A stretch of DNA of 64,000 nucleotides, from assembly GCA_900554415.1 (NCBI GenBank), contig USGU01000001.1, positions 186,001 to 250,000 on the forward strand, read 5' to 3'. This stretch comes from an uncultured Lachnospiraceae bacterium (GTDB lineage Bacteria > Bacillota > Clostridia > Lachnospirales > Lachnospiraceae). Positions 7,823 through 16,407 of this stretch are shown one piece after another. A program made the translations under genes and the position numbers. The notes beneath the pieces are model-generated. The model made no database searches. It was not told the origin of the DNA and saw nothing but the letters and a program-made list of their open reading frames with translations. Numbering within the stretch: the stretch's first letter is position 1; each line of letters begins with the position of its first letter.

Positions 7823-9742
7823 ATGATACTTGCATGTCACAATATCAGCAAATCTTTCGGTGAACAGACTATTGTACATGAGGGTTCTTTTCATATAGAG
7901 GAGCACGAAAAAGCAGCATTGGTGGGTATCAACGGGGCAGGAAAAACTACCATCTTGAAAATGATTATGGGGGAACTTCCGTTAGACAGAGGCAGTGTCG
8001 TTCTTGCAAAAGGGAAAACCATCGGTTATCTCGCCCAGCATCAGGATTTATCCCATGGAAACTCTATTTATGAAGAAGTGAAATCCGCCAAGGCAGATGT
8101 CATTGCCATGGAAGCACAAATCCGCCAGATTGAAGAAGAATTAAGTTCTTTATCCGGTACTGCACTGGAAGAACGCCTGAATACTTATCATCGCCTGACG
8201 GCTGCTTTCGAGCGTGCAGACGGCTATACCTATAAAAGTGAAATTACCGGAGTTCTGAAGGGACTTGGATTTACCGAGGAAGAATTTACAAAATGTGTAG
8301 ATGACTTATCAGGCGGACAGAAAACACGCGTTTCTCTGGGTAAGCTTCTGCTTACGAAACCGGACATTCTGCTTCTGGATGAACCTACCAACCATTTGGA
8401 CATGAGTTCTATCTCATGGTTGGAAACTTATCTGCTCAACTACTCTGGAGCCGTCCTTATCGTTTCCCATGACCGCTACTTTCTGAACCGTGTGGTATCA
8501 AAAGTCATTGAAATCGAACAGGGACATATCATGACTTATGCCGGCAATTACACTGCTTATGCGCAGAAAAAACAGCAGCTTCGCGATGCCAGATTAAAAG
8601 AATATTTAAATCAGCAGCGGGAAATCAAACATCAGGAGGCGGTTATTGAGAAATTAAAATCCTTCAACCGCGAGAAATCCATCCGTCGTGCCGAAAGCCG
8701 GGAAAAGATGTTAAATAAAATTGTTCCACTGGAGAAGCCAACCGAACTGAACACGGATATCCACCTGCATTTGGAGCCATCCTGCGTGAGTGGAAATGAT
8801 GTTCTGAAAGTGGAAGGGCTTTGCAAATCCTTTCCTCCTCAGACGCTTTTCCAAAATGTAGATTTTGAAATCAAACGAGGGGAACATGTTGCAATCATCG
8901 GGGATAACGGAACCGGAAAAACGACCCTTCTAAAGATTTTAAATCAGGTGCTTCCTGCGGACAGCGGTACATTTACACTCGGTACTAACGTAAAAATTGG
9001 CTACTACGACCAGGAACACCACGTACTAAATATGGACAAGACTATTTTTGATGAGATATCCGACGATTATCCGTCTCTTACCGGAACCCGGATTCGCAAT
9101 ATCCTCGCAGCCTTTCTTTTCACGGGAGATGATGTATTTAAACTGATTCGTGATTTAAGCGGCGGGGAACGTGGTCGCGTATCTCTTGCCAAGCTAATGC
9201 TCTCCGAAGCCAACTTCCTGATTCTGGATGAGCCTACCAACCACTTGGATATCACTTCCAAAGAAATCTTGGAAAATGCATTAAATGATTATACCGGAAC
9301 GGTACTTTATGTCTCCCATGACCGTTATTTCATCAATCAGACTGCAACACGGATTATGGAACTGACCAACAACCGTTTCATCAATTACATTGGAAACTAT
9401 GACTATTATCTGGAGAAAAAAGAAGAACTGACCGCAGCCTACACTGCTTCTACTTCTTCCGATACTGTTCAGGCTGCCGAAACTACTGCTTCTGAAGCAA
9501 AACTGAGCTGGCAGGAGCAAAAAGAAGAACAGGCACGCTTAAGGAAACGCCAGAATGAACTGAAAAAGACCGAAGAGAGAATTGCATTTCTGGAAAACCG
9601 GGATGCCGAGCTGAACGAACTCCTCTCCAAAGAAGAAATTTATACCAATTCCGTAAAATGCCAGAAACTCGCCACTGAGAAGGCGAAGAATAATGAAGAA
9701 TTGGAAGCTCTTTATGTAAAGTGGGAAGAACTGGCAGAGTAA
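7823..9742 (+). CDS. ABC-F family ribosome-associated ATPase (YdiF-like)
   Basis: A 639-residue protein with two ABC domains and no membrane segments. Walker A motifs are GINGAGKTT (35-43) and GDNGTGKTT (about 360-368). Signatures are LSGGQ and LSGGE, and DEPTNHLD occurs twice. A charged linker lies between the domains and a coiled-coil C-terminal tail spans about 555-639. ABC-F proteins bind the ribosomal E site and relieve stalling or antibiotic inhibition. The neighbourhood (next to rex) and the N-terminus suggest the YdiF branch rather than a dedicated resistance protein. AAGGAGGG precedes the ATG. Confidence 0.9.
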   Translation: MILACHNISKSFGEQTIVHEGSFHIEEHEKAALVGINGAGKTTILKMIMGELPLDRGSVVLAKGKTIGYLAQHQDLSHGNSIYEEVKSAKADVIAMEAQIRQIEEELSSLSGTALEERLNTYHRLTAAFERADGYTYKSEITGVLKGLGFTEEEFTKCVDDLSGGQKTRVSLGKLLLTKPDILLLDEPTNHLDMSSISWLETYLLNYSGAVLIVSHDRYFLNRVVSKVIEIEQGHIMTYAGNYTAYAQKKQQLRDARLKEYLNQQREIKHQEAVIEKLKSFNREKSIRRAESREKMLNKIVPLEKPTELNTDIHLHLEPSCVSGNDVLKVEGLCKSFPPQTLFQNVDFEIKRGEHVAIIGDNGTGKTTLLKILNQVLPADSGTFTLGTNVKIGYYDQEHHVLNMDKTIFDEISDDYPSLTGTRIRNILAAFLFTGDDVFKLIRDLSGGERGRVSLAKLMLSEANFLILDEPTNHLDITSKEILENALNDYTGTVLYVSHDRYFINQTATRIMELTNNRFINYIGNYDYYLEKKEELTAAYTASTSSDTVQAAETTASEAKLSWQEQKEEQARLRKRQNELKKTEERIAFLENRDAELNELLSKEEIYTNSVKCQKLATEKAKNNEELEALYVKWEELAE

Positions 9743-9759
9743 ATACTGCCTCAGCATTA

Positions 9760-9806
9760 CAAAAAATGCCGCGGAATCATTAACATACTGAATGATTCCG
9801 TGGCAC
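9760..9806. terminator. Bidirectional terminator between convergent genes
   Basis: A 14-bp near-perfect stem (9767-9780 with 9792-9805). On the minus strand it is followed by a six-T run; on the plus strand by CTTTCC. It serves the ABC-F gene and the MoaE-like gene. Confidence 0.8.
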
Positions 9807-9831
9807 TTTCCATTTACGTTTAGAAATAAAA

Positions 9832-10230
9832 TTAATATAATTCTGTCTCCGTGACACATTCTGATTTTATTGTTCCAACAAGGCTTTGCAGTGCATCAAT
9901 TACTCTTGGCCGGATGTCTCCACCGATTAAGACGTACATAATGTCATCTCCAACCTGAAGTTCTCCTTCGTTTAACCAGACTCTGACATAATAGATGCCT
10001 TCCAGTTTCTTTGTTTCTTCAATAGCTGCAGCGACTTTTTCTTTGTCATAAGAAAACTGCATTCCGGCTACTGTTTTTCCATTGTCTTCACCGTTGCGTA
10101 CCTTTGCCTTTGGTGTTTCTCTGACGATTCCGTTATGTGTCAGATACATTCCAACCTTTTCCGCATCTGGTGCAGCTTTTGCTTCTTTCATCCATTCGTC
10201 AATAGATGGTACATTTCTTTCGTATCCCAT
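9832..10230 (-). CDS. MoaE-related protein of unknown function
   Basis: A 132-residue protein. The C-terminal half (YYVRVWLNEGELQVGDD, VLIGGDIRPRVIDALQSLVGTIKSE) fits the MoaE fold: a G.L.VGD turn, then an Arg-containing helix and an IK pair. MoaE is the large subunit of molybdopterin synthase. By comparison with MoaE, one catalytic lysine may be kept (IKSE), but the region where the second lysine is expected reads TETE. No moaD or other molybdenum cofactor gene is nearby. It follows icd by 96 nt on the same strand. It may be a repurposed MoaE paralogue; function is not assigned. Confidence 0.6.
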   Translation of the reverse strand: MGYERNVPSIDEWMKEAKAAPDAEKVGMYLTHNGIVRETPKAKVRNGEDNGKTVAGMQFSYDKEKVAAAIEETKKLEGIYYVRVWLNEGELQVGDDIMYVLIGGDIRPRVIDALQSLVGTIKSECVTETELY

Positions 10231-10326
10231 TTTTTCTTTCTCTCTTATCCCATAGTTGTTATATAATATTCGTCCTGATACTATGATTTCATATTATCAT
10301 AATTTCCTATAAAAGAAAACATAAAA

Positions 10327-11526
10327 TTAATTCAATCGTTTTGCAATAGCTTTGATAAAGTCTTCGCTGTTTAATACAACCGGGTTTTCCAATGTTGTAA
10401 TCAGTGCAAGGTCTTTTGTCATTTCACCGGATTCGATGGTATCAATGGTTGCTTTTTCCAATTTGTCAGCAAATTCCATCAATTCAGCATTTCCATCCAG
10501 TTCTCCACGTTTTCTTAAAGCGCCTGTCCATGCGAAAATAGTTGCAACGGAGTTGGTTGATGTTTCTTCGCCTTTCAAGTGTTTGTAATAATGACGCTGT
10601 ACGGTTCCATGAGCTGCTTCGTATTCGTAGTATCCTTCTGGTGAAACCAGAACAGAGGTCATCATAGCAAGAGAACCAAATGCGGAAGAAATCATATCAC
10701 TCATAACATCTCCGTCATAGTTCTTGCATGCCCAGATGTATCCACCTTCTGATTTCATGACACGTGCAACGGCATCATCAATCAAAGTGTAGAAATATTC
10801 AATTCCTGCTTTTTCAAATTTTTCTTTATATTCTGCATCAAAGATTTCCTGAAAAATATCTTTGAATGTGTGGTCATATTTCTTAGAAATGGTATCTTTT
10901 GTTGCAAACCACAAATCCTGTTTGGTATCCAGTGCATAGTTGAAGCAGCTTCTTGCAAAGCTTTCAATAGAACCGCAGACATTATGGATTCCCTGTGCTA
11001 TGCCAGGTCCGTCATAGTTATGTACCAGTTCTCTTGTCTCTGTTCCATCTGTTGCTGTGTAAACCAGTTCTACTTTACCCGGTCCCGGAACTTTTATCTC
11101 CGTATTTTCATAAACGTCTCCATAAGCATGTCTGGCAATGGTAATTGGTTTTTTCCAGTTCTTTACGCATGGCTCGATTCCTTTTACCGGAATTGGTGCA
11201 CGGAAAACAGTTCCGTCTAACATGGTACGAATGGTTCCATTTGGGCTTTTCCACATCTTTTTCAGATTATATTCTTTTACTCTGGCTGCGTTTGGTGTTA
11301 TGGTTGCACACTTTACTGCTACTTTATATTTCTTTGTAGCATTTGCTGAGTCAATCGTTACCTGATCATCTGTCTCATTTCTGTATTCCAGTCCCAAATC
11401 ATAGTATTCTGTCTTCAAATCAATAAATGGAAGCAATAAATGTTCCTTAATCATCCCCCAAAGGATTCGGGTCATTTCATCTCCATCCATCTCTACAAGT
11501 GGTGTTGTCATTTTAATTTTGCTCAT
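10327..11526 (-). CDS. icd: NADP-dependent isocitrate dehydrogenase, eukaryotic-type homodimer
   Basis: A 399-residue IDH oxidising isocitrate to 2-oxoglutarate and CO2 with NADP+. The N-terminus (TTPLVEMDGDEMTR), the block KSPNGTIRTMLDGTVFR and YEAAHGTVQRHYYKHLKGEETSTNS-like motifs belong to the type II branch shared with eukaryotic IDH1/2 and some bacteria, not to the E. coli/Bacillus type. It is 12 nt after the GntR gene and downstream of a citrate-synthase-like lyase, suggesting an oxidative branch making 2-oxoglutarate for glutamate. Aconitase is not in the window. Confidence 0.93.
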   Translation of the reverse strand: MSKIKMTTPLVEMDGDEMTRILWGMIKEHLLLPFIDLKTEYYDLGLEYRNETDDQVTIDSANATKKYKVAVKCATITPNAARVKEYNLKKMWKSPNGTIRTMLDGTVFRAPIPVKGIEPCVKNWKKPITIARHAYGDVYENTEIKVPGPGKVELVYTATDGTETRELVHNYDGPGIAQGIHNVCGSIESFARSCFNYALDTKQDLWFATKDTISKKYDHTFKDIFQEIFDAEYKEKFEKAGIEYFYTLIDDAVARVMKSEGGYIWACKNYDGDVMSDMISSAFGSLAMMTSVLVSPEGYYEYEAAHGTVQRHYYKHLKGEETSTNSVATIFAWTGALRKRGELDGNAELMEFADKLEKATIDTIESGEMTKDLALITTLENPVVLNSEDFIKAIAKRLN

Positions 11527-11538
11527 ATTGTCCTCCTT

Positions 11539-12177
11539 TTACTCCTGACTCATATGCAGGTGCTTCATTACATTTAATATATGTGCGTTGGCAAATTTTT
11601 CTGCCTCATCCGCATTGCCCTCTTTGATGGCATTTAAAATCTGGCGATGCTCTTCTATCGACTTTTTGGCTCTTGATTTTTCTTTCACGGAATTTCGTCT
11701 TGCAAGCTGAACATACTTGTGAAAATCCGATAACACATGTTCTAAAATCCTGCTTTCTGATGCCGCATAAAGTATCTGATGGAATTTTCCATCTAACTCT
11801 GTAAGCTGCTCCATGTTGTCCTTTTCCAAATGATATTCGGAAAGAACCAGCACCTCTTCCAGTTCTTCTATCTTTTCTTTTGTAATATGCTCCGCTGCCA
11901 TCCGCACGCAGAGGCCTTCCAATTCTGAACGAATCATATAAATATCATGGACATCCTTTTCCGAAATTCCGATTACGTATGCTCCCCGGTTGGGAATGAT
12001 TTTCACTAATCCCTCCAACTCGAGCTGTCTGAGTGCCTCTCGCACCGGTGTCCGGCTGACTCCAAGCTCTTTTCCAAGTGTAGCCTCCCGGAGTTCTTCA
12101 TCGGCCTGATATTTTCCCTTCAGGATGTTCTCCCGTATGGTCTGAAAAACCTGTCCTCTCAACGAATAATTTTCCAT
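11539..12177 (-). CDS. GntR-family (FadR/FCD subfamily) regulator
   Basis: A 212-residue regulator. The N-terminal winged helix (about 8-70) contains LREATLGKELGVSRTPVREALRQL, a classic GntR signature. The C-terminal all-helical FCD effector domain (about 80-205) has the expected Asp/His metal or ligand residues (DGKFHQIL, EEHRQIL). It lies between the lyase and icd in one operon and most likely controls it. The perfect palindrome at 13653-13676 has the ATTGTATACAAT core typical of FCD-type GntR operators. The effector is unknown; citrate, isocitrate or 2-oxoglutarate are reasonable guesses from context. Confidence 0.88.
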   Translation of the reverse strand: MENYSLRGQVFQTIRENILKGKYQADEELREATLGKELGVSRTPVREALRQLELEGLVKIIPNRGAYVIGISEKDVHDIYMIRSELEGLCVRMAAEHITKEKIEELEEVLVLSEYHLEKDNMEQLTELDGKFHQILYAASESRILEHVLSDFHKYVQLARRNSVKEKSRAKKSIEEHRQILNAIKEGNADEAEKFANAHILNVMKHLHMSQE

Positions 12178-12237
12178 ATTGCTCCCTTATTTCTTTCTGC
12201 CTTTGTCCATATACTTTAAAACAAACTATATTTCTGA

Positions 12238-13632
12238 CTATAATACGATTCCGTATTTATCACAAATTTCATCAATATGTGCCACCAGTTCATCATCAGT
12301 AAGAACAGTTACACGGCCGCCGGCATACTCTTCATCCACCCATTCTTTTACTTTTGCAGCAAGAATAGAATTTTTACTCAAAGCCCGCTCTCCGGTCAGA
12401 TGATAATAGCTGTTGATCCAGTGGACGATTCCTGCAAGACCGGAAGTATTAGACACTGCTACGAGTGGTGGCCGGTTCAGGAATTTACCCGTATCAAATA
12501 TATTGTAAATCTCTTCATTTTTCAGAAGTCCGTCGGCATGAATCCCTGCTCTGGTTACATTGAAATTCTTACCTACAAATGGAGTTCTTGGTGGAATCTG
12601 ATAACCAATTTCTTTCTCATAATATTCTGCAATCTCGGTAATCACTCTGGTATCCATTCCATCTAAGGTTCCTCGAAGCTGTGCATATTCAAATACCATT
12701 GCCTCCAGTGGTGTATTTCCAGTCCGCTCTCCAATACCAAACAGAGAACAGTTTACACCACATGCTCCGTACAACCATGATGTAGTGGAATTATTGACCG
12801 CCTTATAGAAATCATTATGTCCATGAAATTCAATCAATTCACTCGGTACGCCTGCATGAACACGGATACCATAAATGATTCCCGGAATAGACCTTGGAAT
12901 TACGGCACCCGGATAGTTTACCCCATATCCCATCGTATCGCAGACCCGGATTTTAATCGGAATCTTGTATTCCTCCATCAGCTTCATCAGTTCCAGACAG
13001 AACGGAATAACAAAACCATAAATATCCGAGCGGGTAATATCTTCCAAATGACATCTTGGACGGACACCTGTCTCCAGGCATTCACGCACAATCGATAAAT
13101 AATGATTCAATGCCTCTCTTCTTGTCATTTTCAATTTGTAGAAAATATGGTAATCGGAACAGCTTACTAAAATTCCAGTCTCTTTCATACCGATTTCTTT
13201 TACAAATTCAAAATCCTTTTTATTGGCACGAATCCAGCTTGTAACTTCCGGGAACTCATATCCAAGTTCCATACATTTATACGCAGCATCCCGGTCTTTC
13301 TTACTATATAAGAAAAACTCGCTCTGTCTGATTTTCCCTTTTGGTCCGCCAAGCCGGTGTAAATATTCATATAAAGTTACTATCTGCTCTGTGGTATACG
13401 GAGCTCTTGACTGCTGTCCATCCCGAAAGGTCGTATCCGTAATCCATATTTCATCCGGCATATGGTGCGGAACAATTCTATCATTAAATGCGATTTTCGG
13501 AATCTCATCATATTGAAACAGATTTCGGAAAACATTTGGTGACGCTACATCCACCAATGGATACATATGCTCTTCCAGTTGTAATAAATTGGTCTGTTCA
13601 TTCAAATATACTTTTCTTGTTTCCATCTGCAT
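12238..13632 (-). CDS. HMGL-like acyl-CoA lyase/synthase, candidate Re-citrate synthase
   Basis: About 464 residues, pyruvate-carboxyltransferase (HMGL-like) TIM barrel family of isopropylmalate, homocitrate and Re-citrate synthases. It has the DTTFRDGQQ metal/substrate motif near the N-terminus, the metal histidines in EFHGHND, and GERTGNTPLEAMVF. Placement directly before gntR and icd argues for citrate formation (Re-type) from acetyl-CoA and oxaloacetate rather than leucine synthesis; no leu genes are near. The open frame extends 15 codons upstream, but those codons lie within the promoter/operator, so the start is put at 13632 (or 13626). The product assignment is inference; homocitrate or citramalate synthase cannot be excluded. 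Confidence 0.7.
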   Translation of the reverse strand: MQMETRKVYLNEQTNLLQLEEHMYPLVDVASPNVFRNLFQYDEIPKIAFNDRIVPHHMPDEIWITDTTFRDGQQSRAPYTTEQIVTLYEYLHRLGGPKGKIRQSEFFLYSKKDRDAAYKCMELGYEFPEVTSWIRANKKDFEFVKEIGMKETGILVSCSDYHIFYKLKMTRREALNHYLSIVRECLETGVRPRCHLEDITRSDIYGFVIPFCLELMKLMEEYKIPIKIRVCDTMGYGVNYPGAVIPRSIPGIIYGIRVHAGVPSELIEFHGHNDFYKAVNNSTTSWLYGACGVNCSLFGIGERTGNTPLEAMVFEYAQLRGTLDGMDTRVITEIAEYYEKEIGYQIPPRTPFVGKNFNVTRAGIHADGLLKNEEIYNIFDTGKFLNRPPLVAVSNTSGLAGIVHWINSYYHLTGERALSKNSILAAKVKEWVDEEYAGGRVTVLTDDELVAHIDEICDKYGIVL

Positions 13633-13652
13633 TTCACTCCAAGCGGTATTTT

Positions 13653-13676
13653 TGTATAATTGTATACAATTATACA
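13653..13676. promoter_or_regulatory. Perfect 24-bp palindromic operator (GntR type)
   Basis: Half site TGTATAATTGTA followed by its exact reverse complement; the core ATTGTATACAAT (13659-13670) resembles FCD-type GntR operators. It covers the spacer and -10 of the lyase-gntR-icd promoter, as expected for a repressor. Confidence 0.75.
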
Positions 13677-13687
13677 TTGTGTGTCAA
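13659..13687 (-). promoter_or_regulatory. Promoter of the lyase-gntR-icd operon
   Basis: Minus strand TTGACA (13682-13687), 17-nt spacer, TACAAT (13659-13664). Predicted start of transcription is near 13652, giving a short leader of about 20 nt. Confidence 0.75.
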
Positions 13688-13715
13688 GAGTGATTTTTAA
13701 TAGAATTTCAATTAT

Positions 13716-14168
13716 TTACATCCTGCGTTCATATTTCATCAGCATCCGAAGATAATTCATCAAATCTACAAGTCTCAGTTCAACACTAGTCTCTTTTTCT
13801 GTATAATCCATGCTCTGTGCCACTGCTTCCAGAAACGCTTCCGTCACATCAGCTTTTCTTTTCTGCAGAAACCGCAATCTTTCTTCGTTGGTTTCTAAAT
13901 CCAGATATTCCATGAGCATACTTTTCTTTTCTTCTGCTTCTTCCAGTTCAAACCGGTATTCCTGCAATGCCTCTGGGTATTTCACTTTGTCTGTTTTCTC
14001 CATAAACATCTCAAGTGGTCTGGCAAAAATGCCGCCCTCCCCATAGAGTGCCTGATAAATCACCAGCTTTTCCTCTGTCTCGGTATGGGTTGCTATGGTA
14101 ATTACCTGGTAACGGTTTCCTTTAAAATGTCTGTAAATTTCTCCTTCTTTTGGTATATTCCTTGCCAT
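13716..14168 (-). CDS. DUF1653-containing protein
   Basis: About 150 residues. The N-terminal 65 residues (GEIYRHFKGNRYQVITIATHTET...VIYQALYG...ARPLEMFM) match the small beta-rich DUF1653 domain, whose function is unknown. The C-terminal 85 residues are charged and helical and end in a block rich in Leu, Met and Arg. The longer frame begins 4 codons earlier, but GGAGG lies inside it, 5 nt before the ATG at 14168, so that start is chosen. The gene begins only 20 nt after the ilvA terminator hairpin. Confidence 0.72.
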   Translation of the reverse strand: MARNIPKEGEIYRHFKGNRYQVITIATHTETEEKLVIYQALYGEGGIFARPLEMFMEKTDKVKYPEALQEYRFELEEAEEKKSMLMEYLDLETNEERLRFLQKRKADVTEAFLEAVAQSMDYTEKETSVELRLVDLMNYLRMLMKYERRM

Positions 14169-14181
14169 GATTTCCTCCATC

Positions 14182-14218
14182 TAAAAAGTGGCTCTTTCTG
14201 TAAAATTGAAAGAACCAC
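14182..14218 (-). terminator. Terminator downstream of ilvA
   Basis: Stem GTGGTTCTTTC/GAAAGAGCCAC (11 bp with one G-T pair) and a T-run on the minus strand. It ends only about 14 nt before the next start codon. Confidence 0.75.
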
Positions 14219-14231
14219 CCTTTTTCATTTT

Positions 14232-15446
14232 CTATAATTTTGCATCTACAACCTGTGGGTCAAATCCATTCTTGCGAAGTTCTTCAATAATCTGGTGCTT
14301 GTGCTCTGTTCCAAATGCTTCCATTGTCACACGGAGTTCTACTGCCAGATTACGGTTGACACTGACAAACTGATTATGCTCTAATTTAATGACATTTCCC
14401 TTCTGCTCTGCAATTACCTTTGTAATTTTTGCAAGCTGTCCCGGTCTGTCTGGTAGTAAAACAGAAATGGTAAAGACACGGTCACGCAGAATCAAGCCGT
14501 TCTGAATAACAGATGACATCGTGATGACATCCATATTTCCACCACTGATAACGCAGACAACTCTCTTGCCCTTTAAGAAATCCAGCTTCTGTGCAGCCGC
14601 AACAGACAGAAGACCTGAGTTTTCTGCCACCATTTTATGATTCTCTACCATATCTAAGAAGGTAGTTACAATTTCATCATCCTCTACGGTTACAACCTGA
14701 TCCACGTTTTGCTGAACATATGGGAAAATATTTTCTCCTACTGTTTTTACCGCAGTACCATCAGCAATGGTATTGGCACTTGGAAGTGTCACCACATGAC
14801 CTGCTTCCAGTGCAGCAGACATACTTGCTGCTCCTGCCGGCTCCACACCAATTACTTTAATATTTGGATTCAACATTTTCGCAAAAGTAGCAATTCCGGT
14901 AATCAGTCCGCCGCCTCCGATTGGCGCAAGAATATAATCTACCGTAGGTAAATCCTGAATAATTTCCATTGCAATGGTTCCCTGTCCGGTAGCTACATCG
15001 AAATCATCAAATGGATGGACAAAGGTGTATCCATGTTCTTCTGCCAGTTCATAGGCCTTTGCGCAGGCTTCATCATAAACCTGTCCATAAAGAACCACCT
15101 CTGCACCATAGCTCTTTGTACGGTTTACTTTAATAAGAGGAGTCGATTCCGGCATAACAATCGTTGCCTTGCATCCATAAGCTTTTGCCGCATAAGCAAC
15201 ACCCTGTGCATGATTTCCTGCAGATGCTGCAATCAATCCTTTGGCACGTTCTTCTTCCGAAAGCGTACTAATCTTATAGTAAGCTCCTCTTAATTTGTAC
15301 GCACCCGTATGCTGCATATTTTCCGGCTTTAAGTATACTTTTGCGCCAGTCTGGGCACTAAAATATTCGCTGTAAATTAAATTGGTTGGCTTGGTTACGC
15401 GTTTTACGATTTCGCTCGCTTCTTCAAATTTGTCCAGTGTAAACAT
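14232..15446 (-). CDS. ilvA: Threonine ammonia-lyase (PLP) with C-terminal ACT domain
   Basis: About 404 residues. It deaminates threonine to 2-oxobutyrate. The PLP lysine is in GAYKLRGAYY (about Lys51), with the SAGNHAQGVAYAA motif and the GGGGLITG phosphate loop. An ACT domain fills the last 80 residues (VLLPDRPGQLAKITKVIAEQKGN), so it is allosterically regulated. This is the shorter one-ACT form found in many Firmicutes, either biosynthetic or catabolic. The longest frame overlaps ftsY by 32 nt; the Met at 15446 lies just after the ftsY stop, with AGGAGG inside the end of ftsY, and fits the family start MFTLDKFEEA. Confidence 0.9.
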   Translation of the reverse strand: MFTLDKFEEASEIVKRVTKPTNLIYSEYFSAQTGAKVYLKPENMQHTGAYKLRGAYYKISTLSEEERAKGLIAASAGNHAQGVAYAAKAYGCKATIVMPESTPLIKVNRTKSYGAEVVLYGQVYDEACAKAYELAEEHGYTFVHPFDDFDVATGQGTIAMEIIQDLPTVDYILAPIGGGGLITGIATFAKMLNPNIKVIGVEPAGAASMSAALEAGHVVTLPSANTIADGTAVKTVGENIFPYVQQNVDQVVTVEDDEIVTTFLDMVENHKMVAENSGLLSVAAAQKLDFLKGKRVVCVISGGNMDVITMSSVIQNGLILRDRVFTISVLLPDRPGQLAKITKVIAEQKGNVIKLEHNQFVSVNRNLAVELRVTMEAFGTEHKHQIIEELRKNGFDPQVVDAKL

Positions 15447-15450
15447 CTCT

Positions 15451-16389
15451 TTATTCTTCCTCCTCTGTTGTAAATAATGCATTTACAAACTGTTCTGAAT
15501 CAAACTTTTGTAAATCATCAATGGATTCTCCCACTCCTATATATTTTACAGGAATCCCCAGTTCTGCCTGAATTGCCACTGCAATACCACCTTTGGCAGT
15601 TCCATCCATCTTTGTCAGGATAATTCCCGTAATATCCGCTACTTCGCTGAACTCCTTTGCCTGAGCAAGGGCATTCTGTCCGGTAGTTCCATCCAGTACT
15701 ACCAGTGTTTCCCGGTATGCTTCTGGAAATTCCCGTTCAATTACACGGTTGATTTTCTTTAGTTCTTCCATCAGATTCTTCTTATTATGCAGTCTTCCTG
15801 CGGTATCACACAAAAGGACGTCTGCCTTACGTGCCTTTGCCGCTGCAATTGCATCATAGACAATGGCTGCCGGGTCTGCCCCTTCCTGACCGCCAATTAA
15901 ATCTGCATTGGCACGGTTCGCCCATTCTCTTAACTGCTCTCCTGCAGCTGCGCGGAAAGTGTCTGCCGCTGCAAGTACCACTTTTTTGTTCTGGTCACGC
16001 AATTTGCCGGCCAGCTTTCCTATGGTCGTAGTCTTTCCTACGCCATTTACCCCGATTACAAGGACAGCCGATGTCCTTTCTTCGAACTCATAAGCAGTCT
16101 CGCCCACATCCATCTGTTCTTTGATACTTTCAATCAGCAGTTCCTTACACTCAATTGGTTCTTTGATATGCTGTTCCTTCACCTTGCGTTTCAGGTCATC
16201 TAAAATCGCATAGGTTGCTTTCACGCCCAGATCCCCCATAATCAGAACCTCTTCCAGCTCTTCATAGAAATCATCATCTATCTGGGAAAAGCCGTGAAAA
16301 ATACTGTCAATCCCAGATACAATATTATCTCTGGTCTTACTAAGACCGGATACAAGCCGTTTAAAAAATCCTACCTTTTCCTCTGCCAT
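15451..16389 (-). CDS. ftsY: Signal recognition particle receptor FtsY
   Basis: A 312-residue SRP GTPase receptor that docks ribosome-SRP complexes at the membrane. It has a short NG-type protein with an N domain (about 20-100), P-loop GVNGVGKTT (113-121), DTFRAAAGEQL, DTAGR, TKMDGTAKGG and GVGESIDDL. The A domain is almost missing, as usual in Firmicutes. It sits directly after smc and before ilvA in the minus-strand operon. Confidence 0.97.
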   Translation of the reverse strand: MAEEKVGFFKRLVSGLSKTRDNIVSGIDSIFHGFSQIDDDFYEELEEVLIMGDLGVKATYAILDDLKRKVKEQHIKEPIECKELLIESIKEQMDVGETAYEFEERTSAVLVIGVNGVGKTTTIGKLAGKLRDQNKKVVLAAADTFRAAAGEQLREWANRANADLIGGQEGADPAAIVYDAIAAAKARKADVLLCDTAGRLHNKKNLMEELKKINRVIEREFPEAYRETLVVLDGTTGQNALAQAKEFSEVADITGIILTKMDGTAKGGIAVAIQAELGIPVKYIGVGESIDDLQKFDSEQFVNALFTTEEEE

Positions 16390-16407
16390 CCTCTTTCTCT
16401 CCTTACA

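Noticed and set aside
8632..9261. Minus-strand frames inside the ABC-F gene
   Set aside because: They are opposite the conserved ATPase motifs and have no independent support.
13633..13677. Upstream ATG of the citrate-synthase-like lyase
   Set aside because: It lies inside the operator and upstream of the predicted transcription start.
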